In this document: in pieces, positions 37,169 through 46,025 of the stretch
Layout of the letters: every line of letters begins with the position of its first letter
How positions within the stretch are numbered: the stretch's first letter is position 1
NCBI GenBank assembly: GCA_965261015.1
Contig: CBDHCC010000001.1
Span: 1-64,000 of the forward strand
DNA length: 64,000 nt
Origin: CBDHCC01 sp965261015
GTDB taxonomy: Bacteria > Pseudomonadota > Alphaproteobacteria > Sphingomonadales > Sphingomonadaceae
Direction of reading: 5' to 3'
The notes under the pieces: generated by a model
The model's input: only the letters and a program-made list of their open reading frames with translations
Told to the model about the DNA's origin: nothing
The model's database searches: none
Position numbers and translations under genes: made by a program

Positions 37169-37645
37169 CTAGCCGCCCTGACCCTGCCCGCGTCCGGCCG
37201 CGCCGCCGGCGCCCCCTGGCGCACCCACCGTGCCGATATTGCCGAACAGATCCTCGAACAGCGACGTGTCGCGGCCCAGGGTGGGCGTCTTGTCGCCGTC
37301 CGGCGAGATGGAGGCGACCTGTTCCATGCCCCGACGCGTCACCGCCGCGACCGTGTCGTCCGGGGCAAAGGTGACGCGCAGCACCGTCTGGTCGACGGGC
37401 GAGGGCCGGCCAAAGCCATATTGTTTCGTCAGGCGGGACACATAGTACCATTCGTTCGGCGCGAATTCGCCGGTGAAGCTGGGCTGGCCCAGGGTCGCCT
37501 CGACCGACTGCTTGTTGTCCACGCCGGGCTGGATCGCGCTCACCAGCGTCTCGTCCACGATATAGCCTTGATAGCCCCGGTCCCGGGCGCAACCGGCGAG
37601 CGCCAGCGCCAGGCAGGGGAGAAGGACGAGGGGGCGGACGGTCAT
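37169..37645 (-). CDS. bamE: outer-membrane assembly lipoprotein BamE/SmpA-like
   Basis: Lipoprotein of 158 residues. The signal segment MTVRPLVLLPCLALALAGC has lipobox LAGC. The SmpA/OmlA fold shows IQPGVDNKQSVEATLGQPSF and NEWYYVSRLT, the BamE signature. A glycine-rich tail (GAPGGAGGAAGRGQGQGG) extends past the domain. BamE stabilises the BAM beta-barrel assembly complex. Start ATG 37645; an earlier in-frame ATG would move the signal peptide inward. Confidence 0.85.
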   Translation of the reverse strand: MTVRPLVLLPCLALALAGCARDRGYQGYIVDETLVSAIQPGVDNKQSVEATLGQPSFTGEFAPNEWYYVSRLTKQYGFGRPSPVDQTVLRVTFAPDDTVAAVTRRGMEQVASISPDGDKTPTLGRDTSLFEDLFGNIGTVGAPGGAGGAAGRGQGQGG

Positions 37646-37744
37646 GGGGGCGCACTCCAGTGGCGGGACCGCGCCGGCCGCTTGCAACCGCGCGCGGCCC
37701 GCTCAATATCGGACCGGCCCCCCGCCCACAAGCCGAGACCCGGA

Positions 37745-38263
37745 TTGCGCCTCCTCTCCCGCCTGTTTCCGACCCGACCGGATCGCCGCGACGCCGTGCG
37801 CGAGCTCTACATTCGCCTGATTGAGGAGGCGCGCCAGCCGCACTGGTACGTCGCGGGCCGGGTGCCGGACGACGTCAACGGACGGTTCGCCGTCCTGTCG
37901 TCGATCGTCGCCCTGGCGCTCCTCCGGCTGGAGGACGAGGCGCAGGCGTCCGTGGCGCTGACCGAACTGTTCGTGGACGACATGGAAGCCTCCCTGCGGG
38001 AGATCGGGATCGGCGACATGGTCGTGGGCAAGCGGGTGGGCAAGTTGGTGAGCGCGCTCGGCGGACGTCTGGGCGCCTATCGCGACGCGCTGGCGGCCGA
38101 GGATCGGACCGCGTTCCGCCAGGCCGTCGCGCGCAACGTCTATGGGTCGGATCAGCCAGAGGACGCCGCGGTCGAGCACTCCAGCGAGCGGTTGCGCGCC
38201 GTGGCGGACCGGCTGACGCGCACCGGCACGGATGCGCTCTTGGCCGGACGGGTGCCGGCGTGA
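37745..38263 (+). CDS. ubiquinol-cytochrome c chaperone (CBP3 family)
   Basis: Protein of 172 residues, family PF03981 (CBP3/UQCC1), helping assemble cytochrome b of the bc1 complex. Visible signature: LYIRLIEEARQPHWY, GRFAVLSSIVALALLRLE, LTELFVDDMEASLREIGIGDMVVGKRVGKLVSALGGR. The start is inferred as TTG 37745, giving LRLLSRLFPT; there is no ATG or GTG near the N-terminus and no strong ribosome site. Its TGA overlaps the GTG of yceD. It is divergent from bamE. Confidence 0.87.
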   Translation: MRLLSRLFPTRPDRRDAVRELYIRLIEEARQPHWYVAGRVPDDVNGRFAVLSSIVALALLRLEDEAQASVALTELFVDDMEASLREIGIGDMVVGKRVGKLVSALGGRLGAYRDALAAEDRTAFRQAVARNVYGSDQPEDAAVEHSSERLRAVADRLTRTGTDALLAGRVPA

Positions 38264-38769
38264 CGCCGGAGTTCGCTCGCCCGATCCGCGCCGACACGAT
38301 CGGCGCGTCGCGCCAGGAAGCGGTCGTCGCCGAGCCGGCCGAGCGCGTCGCGCTGGCAGGACGCTTCGGACTCGATTCGCTGGACCGGCTGGAAGGTCGC
38401 TGGACGCTGGCGCCGCACGACGAGGGCGTGCGCGCCACCGGCCGGGTGGTCGCGGCCGGCGCCCAGTCGTGCGTGACGACCGCCGAACCCGTTCCGTTCG
38501 CGATCGACACGCCGGTCGAACTGATCTTCTCGCGCGATCCGCTGCCGGAGCTGACGGAGGACGAGCTGGCGTCCGACCAACCCGACCGGGTCGAAATGGA
38601 CGGCGGGTCGGTCGATCTGGGAGAGGCGACGGCCCAAACGATGGCGCTGGAACTCGATCCCTGGCCCCGCGTCGCCGACGCCGACGAGCGGCGCCGCGCG
38701 CTGGGCATCGCCACCGAGGTGGAGGCGAGCCCGTTCGCCAAGCTGCTGGGGCTGGGCAAGGCCGATTAG
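38260..38769 (+). CDS. YceD/DUF177 family protein
   Basis: Protein of 169 residues, DUF177 (YceD), linked in enterobacteria to 23S rRNA accumulation and usually beside rpmF. Here it instead follows the CBP3 chaperone by a GTGA overlap. Features seen: LEGRWTLAPHDEGVRATGRVVA, CVTTAEPVPF, a VDLGEATAQTMALELDPWPR motif and the C-terminal SPFAKLLGLGK. Start GTG 38260. It converges on ssb. Confidence 0.87.
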   Translation: MTPEFARPIRADTIGASRQEAVVAEPAERVALAGRFGLDSLDRLEGRWTLAPHDEGVRATGRVVAAGAQSCVTTAEPVPFAIDTPVELIFSRDPLPELTEDELASDQPDRVEMDGGSVDLGEATAQTMALELDPWPRVADADERRRALGIATEVEASPFAKLLGLGKAD

Positions 38770-38795
38770 CCGATCCGGCGCGTCGGGCGTCCCGA

Positions 38796-39296
38796 TCAGA
38801 AGGGGACGTCGTCGTCCAGGTCGGCGGCATAATCCTGCCCCCCGCCGAAACCGCCGCCGCCGGATCCGCCCGACGATCCGCCGGACCGGCCGCCGCCGCC
38901 CTGCGACTCACCGCCTCCCCAGCCACCGTCCGAGCCGCCACCGCCCTCGCGGCCGCTGAGCAGCGTCAGTTCGCCGCGATAGCGTTGCAGGACCACTTCG
39001 GTCGAATAGCGGTCGTTGCCGTCCTGCCCCTGCCATTTGCGGGTCTGGAGCTGGCCCTCCAGATACACCTTCGAACCCTTTTTCAGATACTGCTTGGCGA
39101 TCCGGCCGAGCGCGTCGTTCCAGATCACGACATTGTGCCATTCGGTCTTCTCGCGCCGTTCGCCCGACTGCTTGTCGTTCCAGCTTTCCGACGTCGCGAC
39201 GCTGAACTTCACCAGCTCTCCGCCCTGTGTCGAGCTCACTTCCGGGTCCTTGCCCAGATTGCCGATCAGGATCACCTTGTTCACACTGCCTGCCAC
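38796..39296 (-). CDS. ssb: single-stranded DNA-binding protein
   Basis: SSB of 166 residues. The OB fold spans 1-110 (NKVILIGNLGKDPEV, WHNVVIWNDALGRIAKQYLKKGSKVYLEGQLQTRKWQ). A glycine/serine-rich linker follows, then the conserved acidic tip DLDDDVPF that recruits repair and replication partners. Complete. It lies 12 bp downstream of the feoB stop on the same strand, an unusual neighbour, so it may have its own promoter within feoB. Confidence 0.97.
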   Translation of the reverse strand: MAGSVNKVILIGNLGKDPEVSSTQGGELVKFSVATSESWNDKQSGERREKTEWHNVVIWNDALGRIAKQYLKKGSKVYLEGQLQTRKWQGQDGNDRYSTEVVLQRYRGELTLLSGREGGGGSDGGWGGGESQGGGGRSGGSSGGSGGGGFGGGQDYAADLDDDVPF

Positions 39297-39308
39297 GTCT
39301 CGTCCCTC

Positions 39309-41222
39309 CTACAACCCGGCGGCGGTCGCCAGCCGGTATGTCACGCCGGCGCCTACATAGGCGAGCGCGAACAGATACGTCACCATGAAGGTGGTCCAAC
39401 CCAGGCTGTTCGTCTCGCGCCGAGCCATCGCGATGGTCGAGAGGCACTGGGGTGCGAAGACGAACCACGCCAGGAAGGCGAGCGCGGTCGGCAGGCTCCA
39501 GTCGGTCGCCAGCCGCGCGCCCAGCGCCTGGTCCGTGTCTTCCGGCGACAGCTGGTCGGTGGCGTCCACGGCCGGGTCGCCCGACACGCTGCCATCGACC
39601 GAGTAGGCGGTGGCGAGCGCGGACACCGCCACCTCCCGCGCCGCCATGGCGGGCACCAGCGCCAGCACGATGTCGCGGTTGAAGCCGATCGGGGCGAAGA
39701 CGGGCTGGATCGCGGTCGCCAGCCGTCCCGCGATCGACCGCTCCAATTGTTGGCCCTCCGGTGCCCGGGGAAAGGAGAGCAGCAGCCAGAGCGCGATCGT
39801 GGCGGTGAAGATGACGGTGCCGGCGCGTCTCAGGAACACATAGGCGCGCTGCCACAGGCCCAGCGTCAGGTCGCGGGCCTGCGGCCACTGCCAGCGCGGC
39901 AGTTCCATCATCATGCCCGCCGTGGACCCGCGCAGCCGGGTGGAGCGGAGCGCCAGCGCCACGGCGAGCGCGCCGACGATGCCGGCCAGGTACAACGCCA
40001 GCAGCACGACCCCCTGCAGACCCACGCCCCAGCCCGCCAGGACACCGCCGACATCGCGCGCCGGGATAAAGGCCGCGATCACCACGGCATAGACGGGCAG
40101 CCGCGCGGAACAGGTCATCAGCGGTGCCACCAGGATGGTCGTCAACCGCTCCTTCGGCTCGGCGATCGTCCGGGTCGCCATGATGCCGGGCACCGCGCAG
40201 GCGAAGGAGGAGAGGAGAGGGATGAACGCCCGGCCGTTCAGCCCGACCCGGCCCATCATGCGGTCCATCAGGAAAGCCGCGCGCGCCATATAGCCGCTCG
40301 CCTCCAGCACCAGGATGAAGGCGAACAGGATCAGGATCTGCGGCAGGAACACGACGACGGAGCCCACCCCGTTGATCACGCCGTCCACGAGGAAGGACCT
40401 CAGCAGCCCGTCCGGGACCGCCGCGGCCACGACACCGGCGACCCACTCCTGCGCGCTCTCGATCCAGCCGATCGGGGCGTCCGACCAGGCGAACACCGCC
40501 TGGAACATCAGGAACAGGACGGCCAGCAGCAGCAGCGGCCCCGCGACCGGGTTCAGCGCCACGCTGTCGACCGTCTGGCCCAGGCGGCGGGCCGGCGTCT
40601 CGTCGACGGTGGCGCGGGCCGACAGGACGCGGGCGCGGCGCTGCAGGTCGACGATGTCCTCGCCGCCGGCCGCCTCGGCGCGCGCGCGCAGCCGCACGAC
40701 CCCGCTCGTTCCCACCGCCTCGCCCATCGTCTCGACCAGGGCGTCCAGGCCCCGCTTTCGCACCGCCACCGTCGGCACGACAGGCACCCCCAGCTCGCGC
40801 GACAGGACGTCGGCGTCCAGCGTCAGGCCGTCCCGCTCCGCCAGGTCGACCATGTTGAGCGCCACGACACTGGGGATGCCCAGGCCGACCAGTTGGAGGG
40901 CGAAGCGCAGGTGGTTGTCGAGGTTGGTCGCGTCCACCACGATCACCAGCAGATCGGGCAGACGCTCGCCCTGTTGCGTGCCGGTCACCACGTCCCGGGT
41001 CACCACTTCGTCGGGCGAGGCCGGGTCCAGGCTGTAGGCACCGGGCAGGTCGACCAGTTCGACCGGGCGTCCGTCCGGCAAGGTCAACCGCCCGGCATAG
41101 CGTTCGACCGTAACGCCTGGATAATTTCCGACCTTCTGGCGCGCACCGGTGAGCGCGTTGAACAGCGCCGATTTGCCGGCGTTCGGATTGCCGACCAGCG
41201 CCACCAGCGGCGCGGGCGTCAT
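39309..41222 (-). CDS. feoB: ferrous iron transporter FeoB
   Basis: Inner-membrane Fe(II) transporter of 637 residues, at the short end for the family. The cytosolic G domain starts at once with GNPNAGKS (11-18), YPGVTVE, DLPG and NMVD. The membrane part begins at about 240 and contains SFACAVPGIMATRTI and a C-terminal repeat of gate helices. The start overlaps feoA by ATGA, so the two are translated together. A Fur-like dyad lies before feoA. Confidence 0.96.
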   Translation of the reverse strand: MTPAPLVALVGNPNAGKSALFNALTGARQKVGNYPGVTVERYAGRLTLPDGRPVELVDLPGAYSLDPASPDEVVTRDVVTGTQQGERLPDLLVIVVDATNLDNHLRFALQLVGLGIPSVVALNMVDLAERDGLTLDADVLSRELGVPVVPTVAVRKRGLDALVETMGEAVGTSGVVRLRARAEAAGGEDIVDLQRRARVLSARATVDETPARRLGQTVDSVALNPVAGPLLLLAVLFLMFQAVFAWSDAPIGWIESAQEWVAGVVAAAVPDGLLRSFLVDGVINGVGSVVVFLPQILILFAFILVLEASGYMARAAFLMDRMMGRVGLNGRAFIPLLSSFACAVPGIMATRTIAEPKERLTTILVAPLMTCSARLPVYAVVIAAFIPARDVGGVLAGWGVGLQGVVLLALYLAGIVGALAVALALRSTRLRGSTAGMMMELPRWQWPQARDLTLGLWQRAYVFLRRAGTVIFTATIALWLLLSFPRAPEGQQLERSIAGRLATAIQPVFAPIGFNRDIVLALVPAMAAREVAVSALATAYSVDGSVSGDPAVDATDQLSPEDTDQALGARLATDWSLPTALAFLAWFVFAPQCLSTIAMARRETNSLGWTTFMVTYLFALAYVGAGVTYRLATAAGL

Positions 41223-41482
41223 GCGGCGGACACCGGCTCCCGGCCAGCGGTCGACACGAAGATGGCGGCCGCGTGGGCGCGCTGAATCGCGATCGTCATG
41301 CGACCGACCCGGCAGGCGAGCGGCCCGCGCCCGCGCCAGCCGCCCCGATGCTGGACAGAGACCGTGACCCCATCGTCAAAGCCCAATTCGCGCAGCCGGC
41401 GGGCGTCGCCGGGCGGCAAGGCCGCCCAATCGATGCCGTCGATGCGGGCGGCGCGACGCAGGGCGAGGTCGGTCAGTTGCAC
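41219..41482 (-). CDS. feoA: ferrous iron transport protein FeoA
   Basis: SH3-like cytosolic partner of FeoB, 87 residues from GTG 41482. Key stretch: RRLRELGFDDGVTVSVQHRGGWRGRGPLACRVGRMTIAI, the FeoA fold. I chose this GTG because GGAG lies 8 bases upstream. A longer reading from TTG 41515 would start inside a TTGATAATCA iron-box-like sequence. It overlaps feoB by four bases. Confidence 0.88.
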   Translation of the reverse strand: MQLTDLALRRAARIDGIDWAALPPGDARRLRELGFDDGVTVSVQHRGGWRGRGPLACRVGRMTIAIQRAHAAAIFVSTAGREPVSAA

Positions 41483-41497
41483 GATGTCCACTCCATT

Positions 41498-41519
41498 CGT
41501 GCGACTGATTATCAATAGA
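41498..41519 (-). promoter_or_regulatory. candidate Fur box upstream of feoA
   Basis: The minus strand reads CTATTGATAATCAGTCGC just before feoA. The core TGATAATCA resembles the centre of the classical Fur box GATAATGATAATCATTATC, with about 12 of 19 matches by eye. Position upstream of feoAB makes iron repression plausible. Confidence 0.45.
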
Positions 41520-41545
41520 AGGTGGCGAGCGCAAGCGCCACGCGG

Positions 41546-42214
41546 TCAAACCGCCGGATAGCGCAGCCGGCCCAGAAAGCGCGTGAGGCTCGGCCGATCC
41601 CGGGGTCGGCCGAACTGCGCCTTCCACTTCTCAAACTGGCCCACATTCGCCAGCCGACGGTCCAGGAACGCGCGGGTGTCCGCCTGCCCTTCGCTCGCAT
41701 CGTCGACGAAGACGGCCACCGTGGAGCCATAGACGCCGATCAGGATCGCGCGCTTGGAATAGTGATTCCAGTCGGTCGCCACATCGCCCGCCAGCCGCCA
41801 CGTCCGATCGGCCGTCCGCCAGCCGAGCCGGGTGGCGGCACTCAATCGAAACGGCGCGGCGAGCGTCGACAGCGCGCGGCGCAATCCCTCCCGATCCGGT
41901 GCCATCAGGTCGAGTCGATGCGCGATCAGCGCCCGGATCCGCTGGCTGACCCGCAGGGCCTCGATCCGTTCCGGCGGAAAAGCCGCCATCGTGCGGCGGT
42001 CCAGACTGTCGAACCAGGCGTCGATCAGCGACACGGGGTCGTCGCCGAGAGCGAGGCGCGCGAGGTCCGGGTCCACGCCGGCTTCCGCCGCGGCAGCCGC
42101 GACGGCTGCCGGTCCCCAGCCGTCGAACCCGGCCTGAGCGGCCAGGCGGGGGGCGAGCGCGGCGGCCACCTCCTCCAGCGTCGGATCGTCGGGCAGTGGG
42201 GCAGTGTCGTTCAT
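41546..42214 (-). CDS. COQ9 family protein
   Basis: Protein of 222 residues of the COQ9 family (PF08511), a lipid-binding helper of ubiquinone hydroxylation found in alphaproteobacteria and mitochondria. The N-terminal half is TetR-fold-like helices. The C-terminal signature is DWNHYSKRAILIGVYGSTVAVFVDD then FLDRRLANVGQFEKWKAQ. Start ATG 42214; an in-frame upstream start would run into the neighbouring transporter gene. It lies 10 bp after that gene's stop and may be cotranscribed. Confidence 0.9.
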   Translation of the reverse strand: MNDTAPLPDDPTLEEVAAALAPRLAAQAGFDGWGPAAVAAAAAEAGVDPDLARLALGDDPVSLIDAWFDSLDRRTMAAFPPERIEALRVSQRIRALIAHRLDLMAPDREGLRRALSTLAAPFRLSAATRLGWRTADRTWRLAGDVATDWNHYSKRAILIGVYGSTVAVFVDDASEGQADTRAFLDRRLANVGQFEKWKAQFGRPRDRPSLTRFLGRLRYPAV

Positions 42215-42224
42215 GCCCGCGACG

Positions 42225-43130
42225 CTAAACCCGTGCCGGGGGCCGGGCAACACCGCGCTGCGCCAGCACCAGCGCACCGCCGACCAGCGCCGCGCCCGCG
42301 ATATCCGCCACGCTCAAGGTCTCGCCGAAGGCCAGCCAGCCGGAGAGTGCGGCGACCACCGGCTGGGTGAGGAGCGCCAGTCCGACCACCAGCGGACGCA
42401 CCGCGCCCAGCGCCCAGATCAGCATCCCCTGCCCGGCCACTTGGCTGAGCGCGGCCAGCGCCAACAGCGGCGTCCAGCTGCCCGGCCAAACGCGCTCTCC
42501 GAGCAGGAGGGCGAGCGCGAGCAGCCCCGGCGCGCTCCAAACGGTGGACCAAGCCAGCACACCCCAGCTGCCCAACCGCTCCCGCGCGCCGCGAAGCGCC
42601 ACCAGATAGCCTGTGTAGAGGACGCCCGCGAGCAGGCAGAGCGCGTCGCCGGCCAGGTTGCCCGCCGCCAGATTGAAGCTCTGCCCCATCAACAGCGCGC
42701 CGCCGCACGCGGCCAGCGCCAGGGCCAGTCCCTGGCGGCCGTTCGGCCACTGGCGCGCGACGGCGAAGGCCCAGAGCGGGAACAGCAGGCTGGCCGTGTT
42801 GCCGAACAGCGTCGCGTTCGCCGCCTTGGTGAGGACGATGCCCGAGTGCCAGGCGGCCAGGTCGGCCGCGAAGAACAGGCCGCCCGCCGCGATCGCCCAC
42901 ATCGCGCCACCCCTGGGCCGCCCCGCGCCCTCCCGCCGCGCGAACCAGGCGAGCACCGGCACGGCGAGCGCGAGGCGCCAGAAGCCGGTCGCGACCGGTC
43001 CGGTGTCCGCCAGGCGCACCAGCCAGGGGCCGAGCGCCAGGCAGGCGTTCGCGGCCACCAACACCCCGATGGCCGTCGCGCGTCGTGCTTTGGCACTGGA
43101 TAGATTTGCTCGCGCTTGTGCCGGCTCCAT
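42225..43130 (-). CDS. DMT superfamily (EamA) transporter
   Basis: Inner-membrane protein of 301 residues with ten hydrophobic helices arranged as two EamA repeats. The first starts at about residue 15 (ATAIGVLVAANACLALGPWLVRLA) and the second at about 160 (GDALCLLAGVLYTGYLVAL). The EamA ending LAFGETLSVADIAGAALVGGALVLAQR is present. Substrates in the family include amino acids and metabolites; none can be assigned. Start ATG 43130 is likely, and 43142 is also in frame. It is divergent from the reductase gene at 43183. Confidence 0.87.
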   Translation of the reverse strand: MEPAQARANLSSAKARRATAIGVLVAANACLALGPWLVRLADTGPVATGFWRLALAVPVLAWFARREGAGRPRGGAMWAIAAGGLFFAADLAAWHSGIVLTKAANATLFGNTASLLFPLWAFAVARQWPNGRQGLALALAACGGALLMGQSFNLAAGNLAGDALCLLAGVLYTGYLVALRGARERLGSWGVLAWSTVWSAPGLLALALLLGERVWPGSWTPLLALAALSQVAGQGMLIWALGAVRPLVVGLALLTQPVVAALSGWLAFGETLSVADIAGAALVGGALVLAQRGVARPPARV

Positions 43131-43182
43131 CCAAGACCCCATGTGGCGGTGCGACACCGAAGTCACCCGCGAAGGAGCGCCG

Positions 43183-44280
43183 ATGCCCACCCTGTTCGAT
43201 CCGATCCAACTGGGTGCCATCGCCGCGCCCAATCGCATTCTGATGGCCCCGCTCACCCGCGGACGGGCCACCGCCGACCACGTCCCCACCACGCTGATGG
43301 CGGAATATTACGCGCAGCGTGCGGGTGCCGGGCTGATCATCTCGGAAGCGACCGGCATCAGCCGGGAAGGTCTGGGCTGGCCGTTCGCGCCGGGCCTTTG
43401 GACGGCCGAGCAGACCGATGCCTGGAAGCCGGTGACCGAGGCCGTGCACCAGGCGGGCGGGCGTATCCTGGCGCAGCTGTGGCATATGGGCCGCCTGGTC
43501 CACCCGGATTATCTGGGCGGAGAGGCGCCCGTGTCCGCCAGTGCCACGACCGCGCCGGGCAAGGCCCACACTTATGCCGGCAAGAAGCCATACGGGACCG
43601 CGCGTGCGCTGCATCGCGACGAGGTGCCGCGTCTGGTCGCCGACTATGTCGCGGCCGCGCGCCACGCGCGGTCGGCGGGCTTCGACGGTGTCCAGATCCA
43701 CGCGGCGAACGGCTATCTGATCGACGAGTTCATCCGCGACAATGCGAACGAGCGCAGCGACGACTATGGTGGGTCCGCCGCCAACCGCGTGCGGTTGCTG
43801 GGCGAGGTGACGCGGGCCGTGGCGGGGGAGGTCGGCGCGGACCGGACCGCCGTGCGCCTGTCGCCCAACGGCGAGACCCAGGGCGTGAACGACAGCGATC
43901 CGGTGGCGACCTTCACCCAGGCGGCCCAGGTGCTGGAGCCGCTGGGCCTGGCTTTCCTGGAGCTGCGCGAACCGCGGTCGGACGGCACGTTCGGCAGCAC
44001 GGACGTGCCGCCGGTCAGCCCGGACATCCAGCGCGTGTTCACCGGGCCGCTGGTGCTCAACAGCGATTACGATGCGGCGACGGGGCAGGAGCGCCTGGAC
44101 GCCGGCGTGGCCGACGCGATCGCGTTTGGGCGGACGTTCCTCGCCAATCCGGACCTGCCGGAGCGCTTTCGCCGCGGTGCCCCGCTGAACGACGACACGA
44201 TGGCGACCTGGTACAGCCAGGGCGCGGAGGGGTACACCGACTACCCGGCGCTGGAACCGGAGGAGGCGACCGCGGGTTAG
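43183..44280 (+). CDS. alkene reductase, old yellow enzyme family
   Basis: FMN-dependent NADH:flavin oxidoreductase of 365 residues (OYE/NemA type), reducing activated C=C bonds such as enals or nitro compounds. The TIM-barrel signatures are APLTRGRA, AQLWHMGRLVHPDYLGG, the active-site pair in GVQIHAANGYLIDEF (H-x2-N), and DDYGGSAANR. GAAGGAG precedes ATG 43183. The SOUL gene follows after 6 bp, probably in one transcript. Confidence 0.93.
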   Translation: MPTLFDPIQLGAIAAPNRILMAPLTRGRATADHVPTTLMAEYYAQRAGAGLIISEATGISREGLGWPFAPGLWTAEQTDAWKPVTEAVHQAGGRILAQLWHMGRLVHPDYLGGEAPVSASATTAPGKAHTYAGKKPYGTARALHRDEVPRLVADYVAAARHARSAGFDGVQIHAANGYLIDEFIRDNANERSDDYGGSAANRVRLLGEVTRAVAGEVGADRTAVRLSPNGETQGVNDSDPVATFTQAAQVLEPLGLAFLELREPRSDGTFGSTDVPPVSPDIQRVFTGPLVLNSDYDAATGQERLDAGVADAIAFGRTFLANPDLPERFRRGAPLNDDTMATWYSQGAEGYTDYPALEPEEATAG

Positions 44281-44286
44281 TCGGCC

Positions 44287-45003
44287 ATGGCTTTTTTCCG
44301 CACCCGCTCCACCTCCCACGACGACCGCTATGACGACGACCGGGATGACGACCTCGCTTACCGCGACGACGATGATTTCGATCGGGACGAGGAGGAAAGC
44401 TCCGGCGGGGGGCTGAAGCGTGTTCTGGGGCTTGGCCTGCTGGCCGGCGCGGCCGGTTATGGTTTCCTGGTGTGGCGGGACAAGGGTGCGGAGCGCGCGC
44501 CCTACATGCTCGATGCCGAGGACGGTGACTATTCGATCCGGCGCTATCCGGAGCTGATCGTGGCCGAAACCACTCAGCCGGGTGATCTGTCGCAGGGGCT
44601 CGACCGAGGTTATCGCCGCCTGGCCGACTATATCGGTGCCAAGAACCGGCCCGGCGACAAGATCGCCATGGTCGCCCCCGTGCTGGCCGACCAGGCGGGG
44701 GACGTCGGCGGGGATGCGCGTTGGCGGACCCGCTTCGTGATGCCCTCCGGATGGACGCAGGATCGCCTGCCCACGCCGTCGGGCGCGGTCACTCTGGCGA
44801 CGGTGGAGCGTCGGCGGGTCGCGGCGGTGCGGTTCTCCGGCTCGGGCGACGACGCGGCGATGAAAGCCAAGGAGCGGGAGCTGAGGAACTGGATCGAACG
44901 CCGCGGAGAAAGCGCTGCTGGTGAGGCGGAGTACGCTTTTTATGATGCCCCGTTCATTCCGGCGATGGCGCGGCGCAACGAGGTGCTGATCCCGCTCAGC
45001 TGA
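44287..45003 (+). CDS. SOUL family heme-binding-like protein
   Basis: Protein of 238 residues. A very acidic N-terminus of about 40 residues (DDRYDDDRDDDLAYRDDDDFD) is followed by one membrane helix (VLGLGLLAGAAGYGFLVW) and then a SOUL/HBP domain from about residue 75 (YSIRRYPELIVAET to YDAPFIPAMARRNEVLIPL). SOUL proteins bind tetrapyrroles. The membrane anchor and acidic head are additions to the bare domain. Only 6 bp separate it from the OYE gene. Confidence 0.87.
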   Translation: MAFFRTRSTSHDDRYDDDRDDDLAYRDDDDFDRDEEESSGGGLKRVLGLGLLAGAAGYGFLVWRDKGAERAPYMLDAEDGDYSIRRYPELIVAETTQPGDLSQGLDRGYRRLADYIGAKNRPGDKIAMVAPVLADQAGDVGGDARWRTRFVMPSGWTQDRLPTPSGAVTLATVERRRVAAVRFSGSGDDAAMKAKERELRNWIERRGESAAGEAEYAFYDAPFIPAMARRNEVLIPLS

Positions 45004-45066
45004 GCATCCGCTACCAAGGTGCGGCGAGTTTCAGGTCAGCGGGGATATCCGGCCAGGGTCGCACTC

Positions 45067-45606
45067 CTAAGCCGATCGCCGGTGCCGCCAGTCCTGTGCG
45101 CTCTGGCCCCATCCATCGACGACGACGGCGTCATACGGTGCCGGTAGTCTTACTGGTCCCCGGCTGGTGGAACCTAGCCGGCGCGCCAGTGCGATCGATC
45201 GGTCGTTGTCGGGCGCGATGGTGTGGAGAATGTCCGTCCAGCCCAGCCGGTCCACCGCGAAGTCCATCGCCGCCACGGACCCCTCGTGGGCGAAACCCCG
45301 ACCCGCGAACTCCCGACGCACGCCCCAGCCGACCTCCGTGCCGGGCCAGTCGGGTGGCGACCAGGGGCCCAGCCGCCCCACCCACCGCCCGGTCGCTCGT
45401 TCGAGGACGGAGAACATCGCGAAGCCGTCCACCGCCCAGGCACCCACCAGGCAGGTGAAGAAGCGCCACGCCTCCGATCGACTCTTCGCGCCACCCAGAT
45501 GGCGGTTCGTCTCCACCTCCGCCGAGAAGGCGGCGAAATCGTCGAAATCCTCCGCGACCGGGGGCCGCAGCAGCAGCCGTTCCGTCTCCAGCACCGGACC
45601 GCTCAC
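45067..45606 (-). CDS. GNAT family N-acetyltransferase
   Basis: Acetyltransferase of 179 residues of the RimJ/RimL type. It begins LETERLLLRPPVAEDFDDFAAF. It carries an acetyl-CoA-binding stretch of the R/QxxGxG/A kind in VRREFAGRGFAHEGSVAAMDFA, and the ILHTIAPDNDRSIALARRLG ending. Start GTG 45606, overlapping the ribH stop by GTGA, so it is translated with the riboflavin genes. The substrate is unknown; the link may be only genomic. Confidence 0.87.
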   Translation of the reverse strand: MSGPVLETERLLLRPPVAEDFDDFAAFSAEVETNRHLGGAKSRSEAWRFFTCLVGAWAVDGFAMFSVLERATGRWVGRLGPWSPPDWPGTEVGWGVRREFAGRGFAHEGSVAAMDFAVDRLGWTDILHTIAPDNDRSIALARRLGSTSRGPVRLPAPYDAVVVDGWGQSAQDWRHRRSA

Positions 45607-46025
45607 GCGAAGCGCTGCCGCACATCCAGCATCGCCAGGGCGGCGCGCGCCGCGCCACCCCCCTTGTCGCCGCGCGCGGGATCGGCGCGTTCCAGCGCCT
45701 GCGCCTCCGTTTCCACGGTCAGGATGCCATTGCCGACCGCCAGACCGTCCAGCGACAGCGCCATCAGACCCCGCGCCGACTCGCCGGCCACGATCTCGAA
45801 GTGGTAGGTTTCGCCACGGATCACCACGCCCAGCGCCACGAAGGCGTCGTACCGCTCCCGCAGCGAGGCGAGCGCCACCGCGCCGGGCAGTTCGAGCGCG
45901 CCGGGCACCGTCACCGTCTCGTGGTCGTGCCCGCCCGCGTCCAGCACGGCCCGCGCACCCGACAGCAGCAGGTCGTTGAGGTGGGCGTAATAGCGCGCCT
46001 CCGCGATCAGCACCCGGGCCATCAT
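45603..46025 (-). CDS. ribH: 6,7-dimethyl-8-ribityllumazine synthase
   Basis: Lumazine synthase of 140 residues, condensing 3,4-dihydroxybutanone phosphate with the ribityl pyrimidine. Motifs: ARYYAHLNDLLLSGA, VPGALELPGAVALA (phosphate/substrate loop), ALGVVIRGETYHFEIVAGES with the catalytic His. Start ATG 46025 overlaps the ribB stop (ATGA). Two ATG codons stand in tandem at the start. Confidence 0.95.
   Translation of the reverse strand: MMARVLIAEARYYAHLNDLLLSGARAVLDAGGHDHETVTVPGALELPGAVALASLRERYDAFVALGVVIRGETYHFEIVAGESARGLMALSLDGLAVGNGILTVETEAQALERADPARGDKGGGAARAALAMLDVRQRFA

Noticed and set aside
38232..41285. Very long open frames antisense to core genes, such as 1017 codons opposite ssb/feoB
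   Set aside because: High-GC codon bias leaves antisense and shifted frames open. The translated sequence has no family signature, while the opposite strand encodes clear FeoB and SSB. The same applies to the long frames opposite glnD, mutS and the GNAT-nitrilase gene.
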